The notes beneath the pieces were generated by a model, which saw only the letters and a list, made by a program, of their open reading frames with translations, ran no database searches and was not told where the DNA came from. Positions 1-6,248 of a stretch of DNA of 12,655 nt are shown piece after piece. Numbering within the stretch: the stretch's first letter is position 1; each line of letters begins with the position of its first letter. This stretch comes from Thermoplasmata archaeon (GTDB taxonomy: Archaea > Thermoplasmatota > Thermoplasmata > Thermoplasmatales > Thermoplasmataceae): positions 1-12,655 of the forward strand of contig JAKAAA010000027.1 of the NCBI GenBank assembly GCA_021797295.1, in the 5' to 3' direction. The translations under genes were made by a program, and so were the position numbers.

Positions 1-964
1 CAGTATCTACCGGCCCTCTCAGCCTTGTACATTGTGTTTATAATAAGTTCACCCCAGGATGCATCTGCTATGCTTTTAGCCATCTTATGGTTCTTGAGCA
101 TATTAGCTATGTTAAGATCCTCATATGCTATGAAGTTGTGATTGTTTACTAAAGTTCTTGATAGCTTCTGTGAGAAATCATTTCTCTGGTTGGATATATG
201 AATATGCATGCCTGCAACCCTTACCCTCATTTCCCTTCTGTTCTTACTGCCTTTTTCTTTCCTTGATAAGCTTCTCTGTGCTCTTTTTAATTTCTTCTCT
301 GATTTCCTTAAGTATTTAGGCGGCTCTACCGGAGTGTTGTCAGTAGTAGCTATTAGTTTAAGAAGGCCGACATCTATTCCTACAGAGTTATCCAGCAGTT
401 CAGAATAATTCCTGCTTTCATGATCCTCTTCCACGATGAATGTTACATAGTAGCGGTTTGCCTTATCTTTCTTTACTGTTGCCTGCTTTATTTTCCCCTT
501 ATTTCTCTATGCTGGAACATCCTTATTTTTCCTATTTTGGAAAAGAATACATGGGTATTATCCAGCATCTTAAAGCCGAACTGTATATATGTTATTGAAC
601 GGTACTGTTCCCTGGATTTGAATCTGGGAAATCCTGCCTTTATTTTCTTTCCCTTCTTCTCCCTTATCCTGTCAAAAAAGTTGTTATAGGACTTATCCAA
701 TCTGTCTGCTACATTCATAAGTACCTGTGAATATATATTTTTATATTCAGGAAACTCCTCCTTAAGCTTTGATAGCTCAACAGATTGGGTGTTATAGTTT
801 ACCTTTAGGTTTTCATAAAAATCCCTATTCAATTCATATGCCATCTTTCTCTGCTCTAACATGGCATTGTATAATATGTGGGATAAATACAGAATGTCAT
901 CTATGGTCTTTATCTGATTTTTATTTGGATATATTCTGAATCTATATGCGGTCTTATATTCCAT
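1..964 (-). pseudogene. tnpB: TnpB, IS200/IS605-family RNA-guided nuclease; -1 frameshift, C-terminus beyond window
   Basis: Transposon-encoded RuvC-like nuclease of the TnpB (OrfB) family. The first frame runs 964-491 (about 158 aa), with the family's N-terminal KTAYRFRIYPNKNQ and later GFPRFKSR. It ends at TAA 488-490. The -1 frame then stays open to base 1 and carries the rest of the family pattern: GIDVGL with the first RuvC Asp (codon 374-372), NQRNDFSQKLSRTLV, YEDLNIANML with the second RuvC Glu (codon 122-120), and ADASWGEL. About 320 aa are visible of a usual ~400; the zinc finger and third RuvC Asp lie outside. The break falls in a run GGGGAAAA (491-498), where one lost base explains it. 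A programmed -1 slip on GGGAAAA is the alternative. I chose start 964 (MEYKTAY) because a CTTATAAAT box is centred 29 nt upstream. No tnpA is seen. Confidence 0.85.
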
Positions 965-988
965 GTATATCATTAGTATGGAATGAAT

Positions 989-997
989 ATTTATAAG
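989..997 (-). promoter_or_regulatory. TATA box for tnpB
   Basis: CTTATAAAT on the minus strand, centred 29 nt before the ATG at 964. It is identical to the box before the NUDIX gene. Its position favours the start at 964 over the in-frame upstream codons at 973 and 1000, and implies a nearly leaderless message. Confidence 0.6.
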
Positions 998-1108
998 CAT
1001 TCTCCCCTGATAGCCAGAAATTCATCCGCATCATAAACTCAGTGGTTTTCTTTCTGATATATTGATTTGTAAAGAGAACATTAAAAATAAATAACTAAAA
1101 CCGTGGAA

Positions 1109-1117
1109 CTTATAAAT
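1109..1117 (+). promoter_or_regulatory. TATA box for the NUDIX gene
   Basis: CTTATAAAT centred 26 nt before ATG 1139, the standard archaeal TATA-to-start-site distance. Transcription should begin at or next to the start codon. This rules out the GTG at 1103, which lies upstream of the box. Confidence 0.7.
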
Positions 1118-1138
1118 AAATTAACGATATATTTGATA

Positions 1139-1561
1139 ATGGTTAGATATCCAAGAGTAGCAGTTGGTGGGATTATTATAAAAGAGAAAAAAATACTTCT
1201 AGTAATGAGACGTGATGAGCCTGACAGGAATAAATGGGCTATACCCGGGGGAAAACTTGAACTGAATGAAACGATTGAAGAAGGCCTGAAACGGGAAATG
1301 AAAGAGGAACTTTCACTGGATATTGAGGTGGGAGCATTAGCAGGTATATCTGAATTTATTTCATTGAATTTTCATTATATCATAATGGATTATGTGTGTA
1401 ATCCCTTAAGTGAAAATGTAAAGCCAGGTTCCGATGCACTGGATGCTGCATATTTTGATCTGGAAAATCCCGGGGATTCTGTAAATGATAGTACAAGGGA
1501 ATTCATTAAAAAACTTAATAGTTCAGGGAAACCTGTTCATATAATTAATAGAAAATTCTGA
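1139..1561 (+). CDS. NUDIX hydrolase (MutT / ADP-ribose pyrophosphatase-like)
   Basis: A 140-aa hydrolase of nucleoside diphosphates linked to another group X. The NUDIX box is plain: G38, E44, then R52-E53-M-K-E56-E57, matching G-x5-E-x7-R-E-U-x-E-E-x-G-U except that the last Gly is Ser59. It is preceded by the usual VAVGGIII strand and KWAIPGGKL. The box residues bind Mg and activate water. The substrate cannot be read from sequence; family members act on ADP-ribose, oxidised dGTP or other dinucleotides. The in-frame GTG at 1103 would add 12 residues (MELINKLTIYLI), but the TATA box at 1109-1117 lies downstream of it, so ATG 1139 and a leaderless mRNA fit better. It is monocistronic and converges on the ferritin-like gene 25 nt away. 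Confidence 0.9.
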   Translation: MVRYPRVAVGGIIIKEKKILLVMRRDEPDRNKWAIPGGKLELNETIEEGLKREMKEELSLDIEVGALAGISEFISLNFHYIIMDYVCNPLSENVKPGSDALDAAYFDLENPGDSVNDSTREFIKKLNSSGKPVHIINRKF

Positions 1562-1588
1562 TTTTTAAAAATATTTAAAAATTAATTT
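1561..1588. terminator. AT-rich bidirectional termination region
   Basis: Between two converging stop codons lies a stretch of alternating T and A runs (TTTTTAAAA, TTTAAAAA, TTAATTT), giving U-rich transcript ends in both directions. Archaeal termination mainly needs such T-runs. No stable hairpin is needed or seen. Confidence 0.4.
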
Positions 1589-1973
1589 AGAAAGCCTTTT
1601 TTGTTCTGTTCAGAGTTTCAGCTATGCCCTTCTCCTGCTCGGAAAATGCACATAACATGGCTTCTATGTCATCGTGACCTTCTGCTTTTGCAGCATTGGC
1701 TACGTTTGTATACTCAGAAACGTGCTGTTCTGTTTCTTCCCTTGCCATATCGTTTACAAGACCATCTATTCCCTCATATTTTATCAGAGTTGAAAATATT
1801 GCATTGAAATGGCCCAGTTCAACATTGGCCTTGTCTCTCAGGTCCTTTGCTGTTCTGGAATCACCCATTTTCTCGAAATAGCTTGCTGCTGCATTCAGTC
1901 TCATGTGATCTTCCGCATTGGCTCTCAAGAGATCTTTAAGACCTGCTTCTGTCTTTTCACCTAACAATGACAT
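1587..1973 (-). CDS. Ferritin-like / rubrerythrin-like protein with incomplete di-iron site
   Basis: A 128-aa predicted four-helix protein resembling the erythrin half of rubrerythrin, without a rubredoxin domain (full rubrerythrins are about 190 aa). Helix 1 carries E21 (NAEDHMRLN), helix 2 the E52-L-G-H55 ligand pair (VELGHFNA), helix 3 the EETEQHVSEYTN segment (E80), and helix 4 SEQEKGIAETL. Aligned by eye to rubrerythrin, the helix-4 ExxH has its His replaced by Ile, and the helix-3 Glu after Tyr is Asn, so a normal di-iron centre is doubtful. Family roles are peroxide reduction and iron handling, which would suit an iron-rich acidic habitat; that role is inferred. ATG 1973 (MSLLGEK) is preferred over TTG 1982 because of the TATA box at 2001-2008. 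Confidence 0.75.
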   Translation of the reverse strand: MSLLGEKTEAGLKDLLRANAEDHMRLNAAASYFEKMGDSRTAKDLRDKANVELGHFNAIFSTLIKYEGIDGLVNDMAREETEQHVSEYTNVANAAKAEGHDDIEAMLCAFSEQEKGIAETLNRTKKAF

Positions 1974-2000
1974 TTTAATCAATTAAACAATCATTAAATG

Positions 2001-2008
2001 TATAAATA
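2001..2008 (-). promoter_or_regulatory. TATA box for the ferritin-like gene
   Basis: TATTTATA on the minus strand, centred about 31 nt before ATG 1973. Transcription would start near 1979, a leader of only a few bases. Confidence 0.55.
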
Positions 2009-2087
2009 CTTATCTTTCACATTTATGATATAATTTTAAGGTTTTAAGGAAATAATGAAAAAGGTGGCGTTAACACTACTAAATTAA

Positions 2088-2095
2088 TTTTAAAT
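2088..2095 (+). promoter_or_regulatory. TATA box for the unknown gene at 2117
   Basis: TTTTAAAT centred 25-26 nt before ATG 2117, giving a leaderless start. The preceding ACTACTAAA resembles the sequence before the amidohydrolase TATA box, perhaps just a purine-rich TFB-recognition element. Confidence 0.55.
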
Positions 2096-2103
2096 CCTAT
2101 CAT

Positions 2104-2121
2104 AGCATAACATTCTATGCT
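2104..2121. repeat. Inverted repeat spanning the start codon of the unknown gene
   Basis: AGCATA (2104-2109) and TATGCT (2116-2121) are perfect 6-bp arms around a 6-nt spacer. The right arm contains the ATG at 2117. It covers the expected transcription start and could be an operator, but arms this short can arise by chance in AT-rich DNA. Confidence 0.4.
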
Positions 2122-2662
2122 TATAATTTCAACTATCGGGGAATTGCATGAAAATACAGTAGGATATTCATATGAGGATTTTATCAACTATATCACGGAG
2201 CTGAATTCTAAAAGTCTAATAATTACTTACACATCGGAAGGAAATTTCATTAAAAATCCAGAATACTATAGGGAAATCCAACTATTAATGAAAAAATTCA
2301 CAGTTAACTTTCCTGCAATAAATTACAAAAAATATGACGCACTTCGTACTCAGTTCAAATTTAAAACAGAAAATGCTGAGGATATAACTAAGAAGAATAT
2401 TACTGATATCATAGACACTGTTATTGACTCGTATCTAACGGGATACTGGAAAAATCCTGAAACAGTAAATTCTGAAATTACAGATAGTATATTTAAGGTA
2501 AAAAATAAATTTCTTGAATCAGTAAATTATGATTATGTAGAAAAATACTGGATTCCATTACATGAAGAAATATATAATTATATTGAAAATAAAAAAGATG
2601 AATACGATACTGCAATTACTGACGTGGAAAGTGCATTTTTCTATAGAGAAAAAAATTTATAA
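2117..2662 (+). CDS. Hypothetical protein, very AT-rich gene
   Basis: A 181-aa protein I do not recognise. It begins MLIISTIGELHENTVGYSYE and appears mixed alpha/beta, with a probable beta strand near residues 1-8 and another around 33-38, then long charged helices rich in Tyr, Asn, Lys and Glu. There is no signal peptide, membrane span or Cys motif, so a soluble cytoplasmic protein is likely. Hand counts over five 60-base lines inside the gene give about 27% G+C, against 42-48% in two lines of rnz, so it may be recently acquired or under weak selection. The TATA box at 2088-2095 supports the ATG and a leaderless mRNA. It converges on the RHH gene with 4 nt between stops. Reality as a gene is supported by length and promoter; function is unknown. 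Confidence 0.7.
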   Translation: MLIISTIGELHENTVGYSYEDFINYITELNSKSLIITYTSEGNFIKNPEYYREIQLLMKKFTVNFPAINYKKYDALRTQFKFKTENAEDITKKNITDIIDTVIDSYLTGYWKNPETVNSEITDSIFKVKNKFLESVNYDYVEKYWIPLHEEIYNYIENKKDEYDTAITDVESAFFYREKNL

Positions 2663-2666
2663 ATAA

Positions 2667-3140
2667 TTACTGGACTATTTTATCTATAAAACTTCCTTTC
2701 AAGAGCACTTTTGCTTTACTGACAGTTTTTGGTATATTTACTGTTTTCACCATTATTATTGCATTGACGTATTTATCAAATATTTCATTATCTATATTCT
2801 GGAATGTAAGTGTATCTATATCCTTAAAGATGATTTTTCTATCGATTTCCTTCAGGTCATCACCGGTTATTTCGAGCTCTTTTATATTTTCTATGTACTG
2901 AGATGACCCTTCTTTCATACCCTTAACAAAATCGTTGGATAAGCGCTTTGCATTTTCAACAGTACCCATAAATGACCTGTAAGCCTCATCTGTAACCTGT
3001 CCTATGGTTTTACCTGTATCGTTTGAAATTTTCTGGATTCTCTTATAAAGGTCTGCACTTACACCCTTAATGGATATTGTTTTTCTTACTATCTGCTCGT
3101 CTTCTTCTGTGCTTTCATTTTCATTATTTTCTTTTGCCAT
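2667..3140 (-). CDS. Ribbon-helix-helix (CopG/Arc-like) DNA-binding protein with an unknown C-terminal domain
   Basis: A 157-aa protein in three parts. Residues 1-17 are an acidic, Asn/Glu-rich tail. Residues 18-58 look like a ribbon-helix-helix fold: a strand RKTISIKGV, helix ADLYKRIQKISNDTG, then helix TIGQVTDEAYRSFM. RHH proteins dimerise and insert the strand pair into the DNA major groove. Residues about 85-157 form an additional domain rich in Ile, Val, Asp and Lys (ITGDDLKEIDRKIIFKDI onward) that I cannot assign; it could bind a ligand or a partner. ATG 3140 is backed by a TATA box 24-25 nt upstream, so the message is leaderless. A 6-bp inverted repeat brackets that TATA box, suggesting self-repression. 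The RHH call is by pattern, not by a profile search. Confidence 0.7.
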   Translation of the reverse strand: MAKENNENESTEEDEQIVRKTISIKGVSADLYKRIQKISNDTGKTIGQVTDEAYRSFMGTVENAKRLSNDFVKGMKEGSSQYIENIKELEITGDDLKEIDRKIIFKDIDTLTFQNIDNEIFDKYVNAIIMVKTVNIPKTVSKAKVLLKGSFIDKIVQ

Positions 3141-3151
3141 AGATATATATT

Positions 3152-3173
3152 GTAATCCAGTATATAAGATTAC
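3152..3173. promoter_or_regulatory. Inverted repeat bracketing the TATA box of the RHH gene
   Basis: GTAATC (3152-3157) and GATTAC (3168-3173) are perfect 6-bp arms separated by 10 nt that contain the TATA box (CTTATATA on the minus strand, 3161-3168) for the RHH gene. A protein bound here would block TBP, so it is a natural autorepressor site. Function is inferred. Confidence 0.5.
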
Positions 3174-3188
3174 CGGTTTACCATATTT

Positions 3189-3476
3189 CTAAAGTTTGTC
3201 TATAATATCCATTATTTTATCTCCAGGTTTAATTCCGAGTTTTGATGCATTATCCGTGCATGAATTTACATGGCTGTTGAGGACGTCATTTATATCGTTT
3301 ACCCCGGTTACACGTACTGCAACATCTCCCAGGGAGTTGGCTGCATCTATATTCAGATAACCACACATAATATAACCGATTTCTCCCTTTACAATAATCA
3401 TCGGTGCCTTTTTACCGAGTTTTTCATTGATATATTTATATTTCTTATTCCCTATTTCTATTTCCTGATTTATCAT
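3189..3476 (-). CDS. DUF1805 family protein
   Basis: A small protein of 95 aa with the DUF1805 (COG3377) signature MCGYLNIDAANSLGDVAVRV, followed by a segment with Asn-Asp and Thr residues (GVNDINDVLNSHVNSCT) and a KLGIKPGDKIMDIIDKL end. The family is widespread in archaea and some Firmicutes; no biochemical role is known to me. It is a compact cytosolic alpha/beta protein with no signal or membrane segment. ATG 3476 (MINQEIEIG) is chosen over the upstream codon at 3497: a weak A/T box around 3496-3509 is about 26 nt from it, and homologs start close to this point. It is divergent from rnz, so the two share a 67-nt promoter region, and it ends 48 nt before the RHH gene. Confidence 0.85.
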   Translation of the reverse strand: MINQEIEIGNKKYKYINEKLGKKAPMIIVKGEIGYIMCGYLNIDAANSLGDVAVRVTGVNDINDVLNSHVNSCTDNASKLGIKPGDKIMDIIDKL

Positions 3477-3515
3477 AATAATATATAACAAGGGCATATA
3501 ATTAATTTATCAAAA

Positions 3516-3526
3516 ATAATATATTA
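3516..3526 (+). promoter_or_regulatory. TATA box for rnz
   Basis: An A/T stretch containing AATATATTA, centred about 22-28 nt before ATG 3544 depending on which hexamer TBP uses. The divergent DUF1805 promoter lies immediately to its left. Confidence 0.45.
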
Positions 3527-3536
3527 CGGGGTAATA
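3522..3536. repeat. 15-bp inverted repeat at the rnz promoter
   Basis: TATTAC-GGG-GTAATA, perfect 6-bp arms with a 3-nt spacer. It overlaps the downstream half of the TATA region and ends 7 nt before the rnz start codon. A possible operator; no regulator is identified. Confidence 0.4.
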
Positions 3537-3543
3537 CACATAT

Positions 3544-4476
3544 ATGGCTTCCAATATTAGAATCACCTTTCTCGGAACTGGAGGATCGATGCCAAAACCA
3601 GGAAGATCTTTACCAGCAGTGGCTGTTCAGGTAGATGATATATTAAACCTGTTTGACTGCGGGGAGGGTACACAGAAACAGTTCATGAAAAGTGGAGTTT
3701 CCTTTATGTCACTGAAAAATATATTCATATCCCATTTTCACGCAGATCATTTCCTTGGCCTGCCGGGGCTCCTCAATTCCATGGCATTTCTGGGACGTAC
3801 AGAAGATTTGAATATATTTGGACCATCAGGTGCATCTGAATTTATCAGAAACGCTATGAATCTAGGATATGGAAGAATAACCTACAATATAAATGTCTAT
3901 ACTGTTATCCCGGGAATGGCATTTGACTTCGGCAAATTCTTCATAAAAAGTCTTGCAAATGACCACACGGTACCATCAATAACATACTCACTGGAGGAAA
4001 AAGACCTTGTTAAAATAGATAGGAAGAAGGTCGATAGCATTGGCTTTCCGGTTTACCGCCTGGAGGAATTGAGAAAGGAAGGAAGTGTAAAAATAAACGG
4101 TAAAAAATACAAATTAAAGGATGTGGCAGAGGGTATAAAACAGGGCAGGAAAATTGTTTATACCGGTGATACAAGGCCAGTCATTTCCATGCCCGATTTT
4201 GCCAGAAATGCTGATGTACTCATACATGATACTACTATGGATTCCTCCATGGAGCCCATAGTTAATGAATACGGGCACACATCTTCCAGGCAGGCTGCTG
4301 AAATTGCACGTAAGGCGCTGGTAAAAAAATTATTTTTATTTCATTACAGTTCAAGATATAATGATCTGGAAGTACTGTTAGAGGATGCCAGATCAGTTTT
4401 TCCCGAATCGTATCTGAGTCGTGAACTTCTTGTATGTGATATAAATAAACCTGAAGGAATAGTTAAAATGAACTGA
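3544..4476 (+). CDS. rnz: tRNase Z (tRNA 3'-end processing endonuclease)
   Basis: A metallo-beta-lactamase-fold endonuclease that removes the 3' trailer of precursor tRNAs so CCA can be added. At 310 aa it is the normal short form. Visible: FLGTGGSMP (9-17), LFDCGEGTQKQ (36-46), the metal motif H64-F-H66-A-D68-H69 followed by LGLPG, H142 (NDHTVPS), D210 in YTGDTRP, H246 in GHTSSRQAAEIA, and H268 in LFHYSSRY. All expected zinc ligands are present. It is relevant here because the window's tRNA-Arg gene has no encoded CCA and needs this enzyme. The ATG is 7 nt downstream of a promoter palindrome. The stop TGA abuts the opposing apgM stop with no gap, so the two transcripts must overlap tail to tail. 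Confidence 0.95.
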   Translation: MASNIRITFLGTGGSMPKPGRSLPAVAVQVDDILNLFDCGEGTQKQFMKSGVSFMSLKNIFISHFHADHFLGLPGLLNSMAFLGRTEDLNIFGPSGASEFIRNAMNLGYGRITYNINVYTVIPGMAFDFGKFFIKSLANDHTVPSITYSLEEKDLVKIDRKKVDSIGFPVYRLEELRKEGSVKINGKKYKLKDVAEGIKQGRKIVYTGDTRPVISMPDFARNADVLIHDTTMDSSMEPIVNEYGHTSSRQAAEIARKALVKKLFLFHYSSRYNDLEVLLEDARSVFPESYLSRELLVCDINKPEGIVKMN

Positions 4477-5685
4477 TCATGCACCGTATTTTTCTGCCCT
4501 GTCAGAATATGACATTATAATAGGCATGATATCATTGCTGGTAATTTTATAGTATCCAGTAGATACGCTGAGTTCATCGAAGCATCTGACATTATCGTTT
4601 ATTATACCGTTTGTTGCAAACATCACTGGAACCGGGTCACCTGTATGGTCACCATATGAACAGGGAGTGCTATGGTCGCCGGTGACAACTATAAGTGTGT
4701 TATCCAGCCTTTCCAGTAATGGTCCTATAACTGAATCGACCTGTTCTATGACATATTTTTTCAGTTCCGGTTTTCTATCATGGCCTGCGATATCTGTACC
4801 TTTTATGTTTATCAGGATAAAATCGTATTTATCAAGTGCTCTAACAGCGGCAGAAATTATATTTTTATAGTTTGTGTCCACCCTCCCATTCATCCCTTCA
4901 ACCCCAATATTTGTAAAACCGGCTAGGCCTGCTATTCCTCGGATTAGGGGTGTTCCTGATATGCACGCAGCATTCATACCATATTTTTCCTTGAAAGACG
5001 GAATATCCGGTATTTTTCCTGCCCCTCTCAGCATAATTTCATTGGCAGGTAGCTTTCCGAGAGAGATTAGTTTCCTGTTAAATTCATGGTTTTCAAGTAT
5101 TTTCCTGGATCTGGTAAGAAATTTATTAATAACATCCGCAGTGAACTGTGCATCATGGTCAAGTGCTCTGGCAAATTCTGGTGGAGAATTCACTGAATGT
5201 GGATCTGTTTCTGTGATTTTATCAGAAAGATTTTTACCTCTCATTACAACCGCTGCCCTGTGTTCAACTCCTGATTTAACGATAAATTTTACTCCATCTA
5301 TTTCTGTTTCCAGATCAGATGAAAGACTATCTGTATCCTTTACACGACCTGCACGGCGATCTATAATTTTACCATTTTTTACTGTGGCATAGTTTGCCCG
5401 GAATGCTATATCACCGGATTTCAATTCAATTCCCAGACCAAGTGCTTCGAAAGGCCCCCTTCCCGTATAATATTTTAAGGGATCATAACCGAGTATAGAA
5501 AGATGGGATGTATCGGATCCCGCCCTTATTCCAAATGATACTGGAGACATCAAACCGGTGGTTCCACTGGATGCAAGCCTGTTAAGGTTTGGCCGTGCAG
5601 CGGCCTGAAGGGCAGTCTTATTCTCCAGTTCCGGATTTGGCCGGTCTCCAAGGCCATCCATAATTAAAAGAATAATATTTTTCAT
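4477..5685 (-). CDS. apgM: 2,3-bisphosphoglycerate-independent phosphoglycerate mutase, archaeal type
   Basis: Interconverts 3- and 2-phosphoglycerate in glycolysis and gluconeogenesis. It belongs to the alkaline phosphatase superfamily and is a metal-dependent cytosolic enzyme. The 402-aa length matches the archaeal ApgM family. Visible motifs: MDGLGDRP (9-16) with a metal-binding Asp, GSDTSHLSILGYDP (56-69), which probably carries the serine phosphorylated during catalysis, YTGRGPFEALG (73-83), DRRAGR (109-114), GTDIAGHDRKPE, and the C-terminal VTGDHSTPCSYGDHTGDP with further metal ligands. It is the last gene of the leftward series, 22 nt after the LigT-family gene. An A/T stretch near 5704-5713 could also give it its own leaderless promoter at ATG 5685. 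Confidence 0.95.
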   Translation of the reverse strand: MKNIILLIMDGLGDRPNPELENKTALQAAARPNLNRLASSGTTGLMSPVSFGIRAGSDTSHLSILGYDPLKYYTGRGPFEALGLGIELKSGDIAFRANYATVKNGKIIDRRAGRVKDTDSLSSDLETEIDGVKFIVKSGVEHRAAVVMRGKNLSDKITETDPHSVNSPPEFARALDHDAQFTADVINKFLTRSRKILENHEFNRKLISLGKLPANEIMLRGAGKIPDIPSFKEKYGMNAACISGTPLIRGIAGLAGFTNIGVEGMNGRVDTNYKNIISAAVRALDKYDFILINIKGTDIAGHDRKPELKKYVIEQVDSVIGPLLERLDNTLIVVTGDHSTPCSYGDHTGDPVPVMFATNGIINDNVRCFDELSVSTGYYKITSNDIMPIIMSYSDRAEKYGA

Positions 5686-5707
5686 ATATTGTTATTATAA
5701 AATGCTT

Positions 5708-6247
5708 TTAAATTTTACTGAAATTTAAATGTTCAAAATGCCAGTGTGTATTCTGCTTTTTTCTTTTTCCGACTATAAGGTATTTTGCCTGGAAGCTGCC
5801 GGAAACATTTAAATTACTGATAAATCTCATAATTTCATTCAAGTTATATTCATCCACATTCTTTCTGATCAGGGTAATATGCGGAAGAAACATTTCCGTA
5901 TCCATGGAATTTAGCTCCAGTGAGTGCATAAGCATAGAGTGAAATTTGACCATTTCCAATGAGGGAATAACCCTGAGAAATACAATATATGATTTTTTAC
6001 CGCCTTTTTCTCTTTCGAAATAACCTGTACCATCTATTGCAAAGTAAAACGGATAAATAGCTCCACAGATTCTTTTCACAGAGTTAATATCCAGAGATTC
6101 AGGATTTTTCAGGTACATCATGGTTATATGAACACCCTTGCAGCTCAATGAACCTGTATAACCGTATCTGGCCTCTAAATTCCTTTTAATGCGTGTAATC
6201 CGGTTTCTAATTTTTTCCGGCGGCTTCAATATAAGAGTGTACTGCAT
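5708..6247 (-). CDS. 2H phosphoesterase, LigT / 2'-5' RNA ligase family
   Basis: A 179-aa member of the 2H superfamily, with the two H-x-T motifs that define the active site: H40-I-T (KGVHITMMYL) and H123-I-T (LPHITLIRK), 83 residues apart as expected for this bilobal fold. Members hydrolyse cyclic phosphodiesters such as 2',3'-cyclic phosphate RNA ends, or ligate tRNA halves in vitro; the physiological reaction here is unknown. The basic C-terminal segment (GKRKKQNTHWHFEH) may contact RNA. The start codon lies 1 nt after the stop of the FAH-family gene and I see no Shine-Dalgarno element, so translation is probably coupled. No link in function to the FAH or apgM neighbours is evident; the shared transcript may be only housekeeping order. 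Confidence 0.88.
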   Translation of the reverse strand: MQYTLILKPPEKIRNRITRIKRNLEARYGYTGSLSCKGVHITMMYLKNPESLDINSVKRICGAIYPFYFAIDGTGYFEREKGGKKSYIVFLRVIPSLEMVKFHSMLMHSLELNSMDTEMFLPHITLIRKNVDEYNLNEIMRFISNLNVSGSFQAKYLIVGKRKKQNTHWHFEHLNFSKI

Positions 6248-6248
6248 T

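Larger units (their letters stand above)
1..1000 (-). mobile_element. Partial tnpB-only insertion element (IS1341-like group of IS200/IS605)
   Basis: The stretch is defined by its tnpB gene. The promoter-proximal side ends somewhere between tnpB and the NUDIX promoter (about 1000-1100), but I found no repeat marking the boundary, as expected for a family without terminal inverted repeats. The other end, where the guide (omega) RNA would lie, is outside the window. The right limit of 1000 is nominal. Confidence 0.45.

Noticed and set aside
1000..1100. End of the insertion element, with terminal or target-site repeats
   Set aside because: I found no convincing hairpin or duplicated target, and the other end is outside the window, so no boundary can be supported.
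2055..2087. A 10-codon ORF (MKKVALTLLN) with AAGGA upstream, and a strong AAGGTGG inside it
   Set aside because: Too short to support, no TATA box at a suitable distance, and the AAGGTGG has no start codon after it. It may be chance in the gap before the gene at 2117.
4874..5392. A 172-aa open frame on the plus strand inside apgM
   Set aside because: Antisense to well-conserved apgM sequence, with low-complexity Ser/Pro/Phe composition. Shadow frame.
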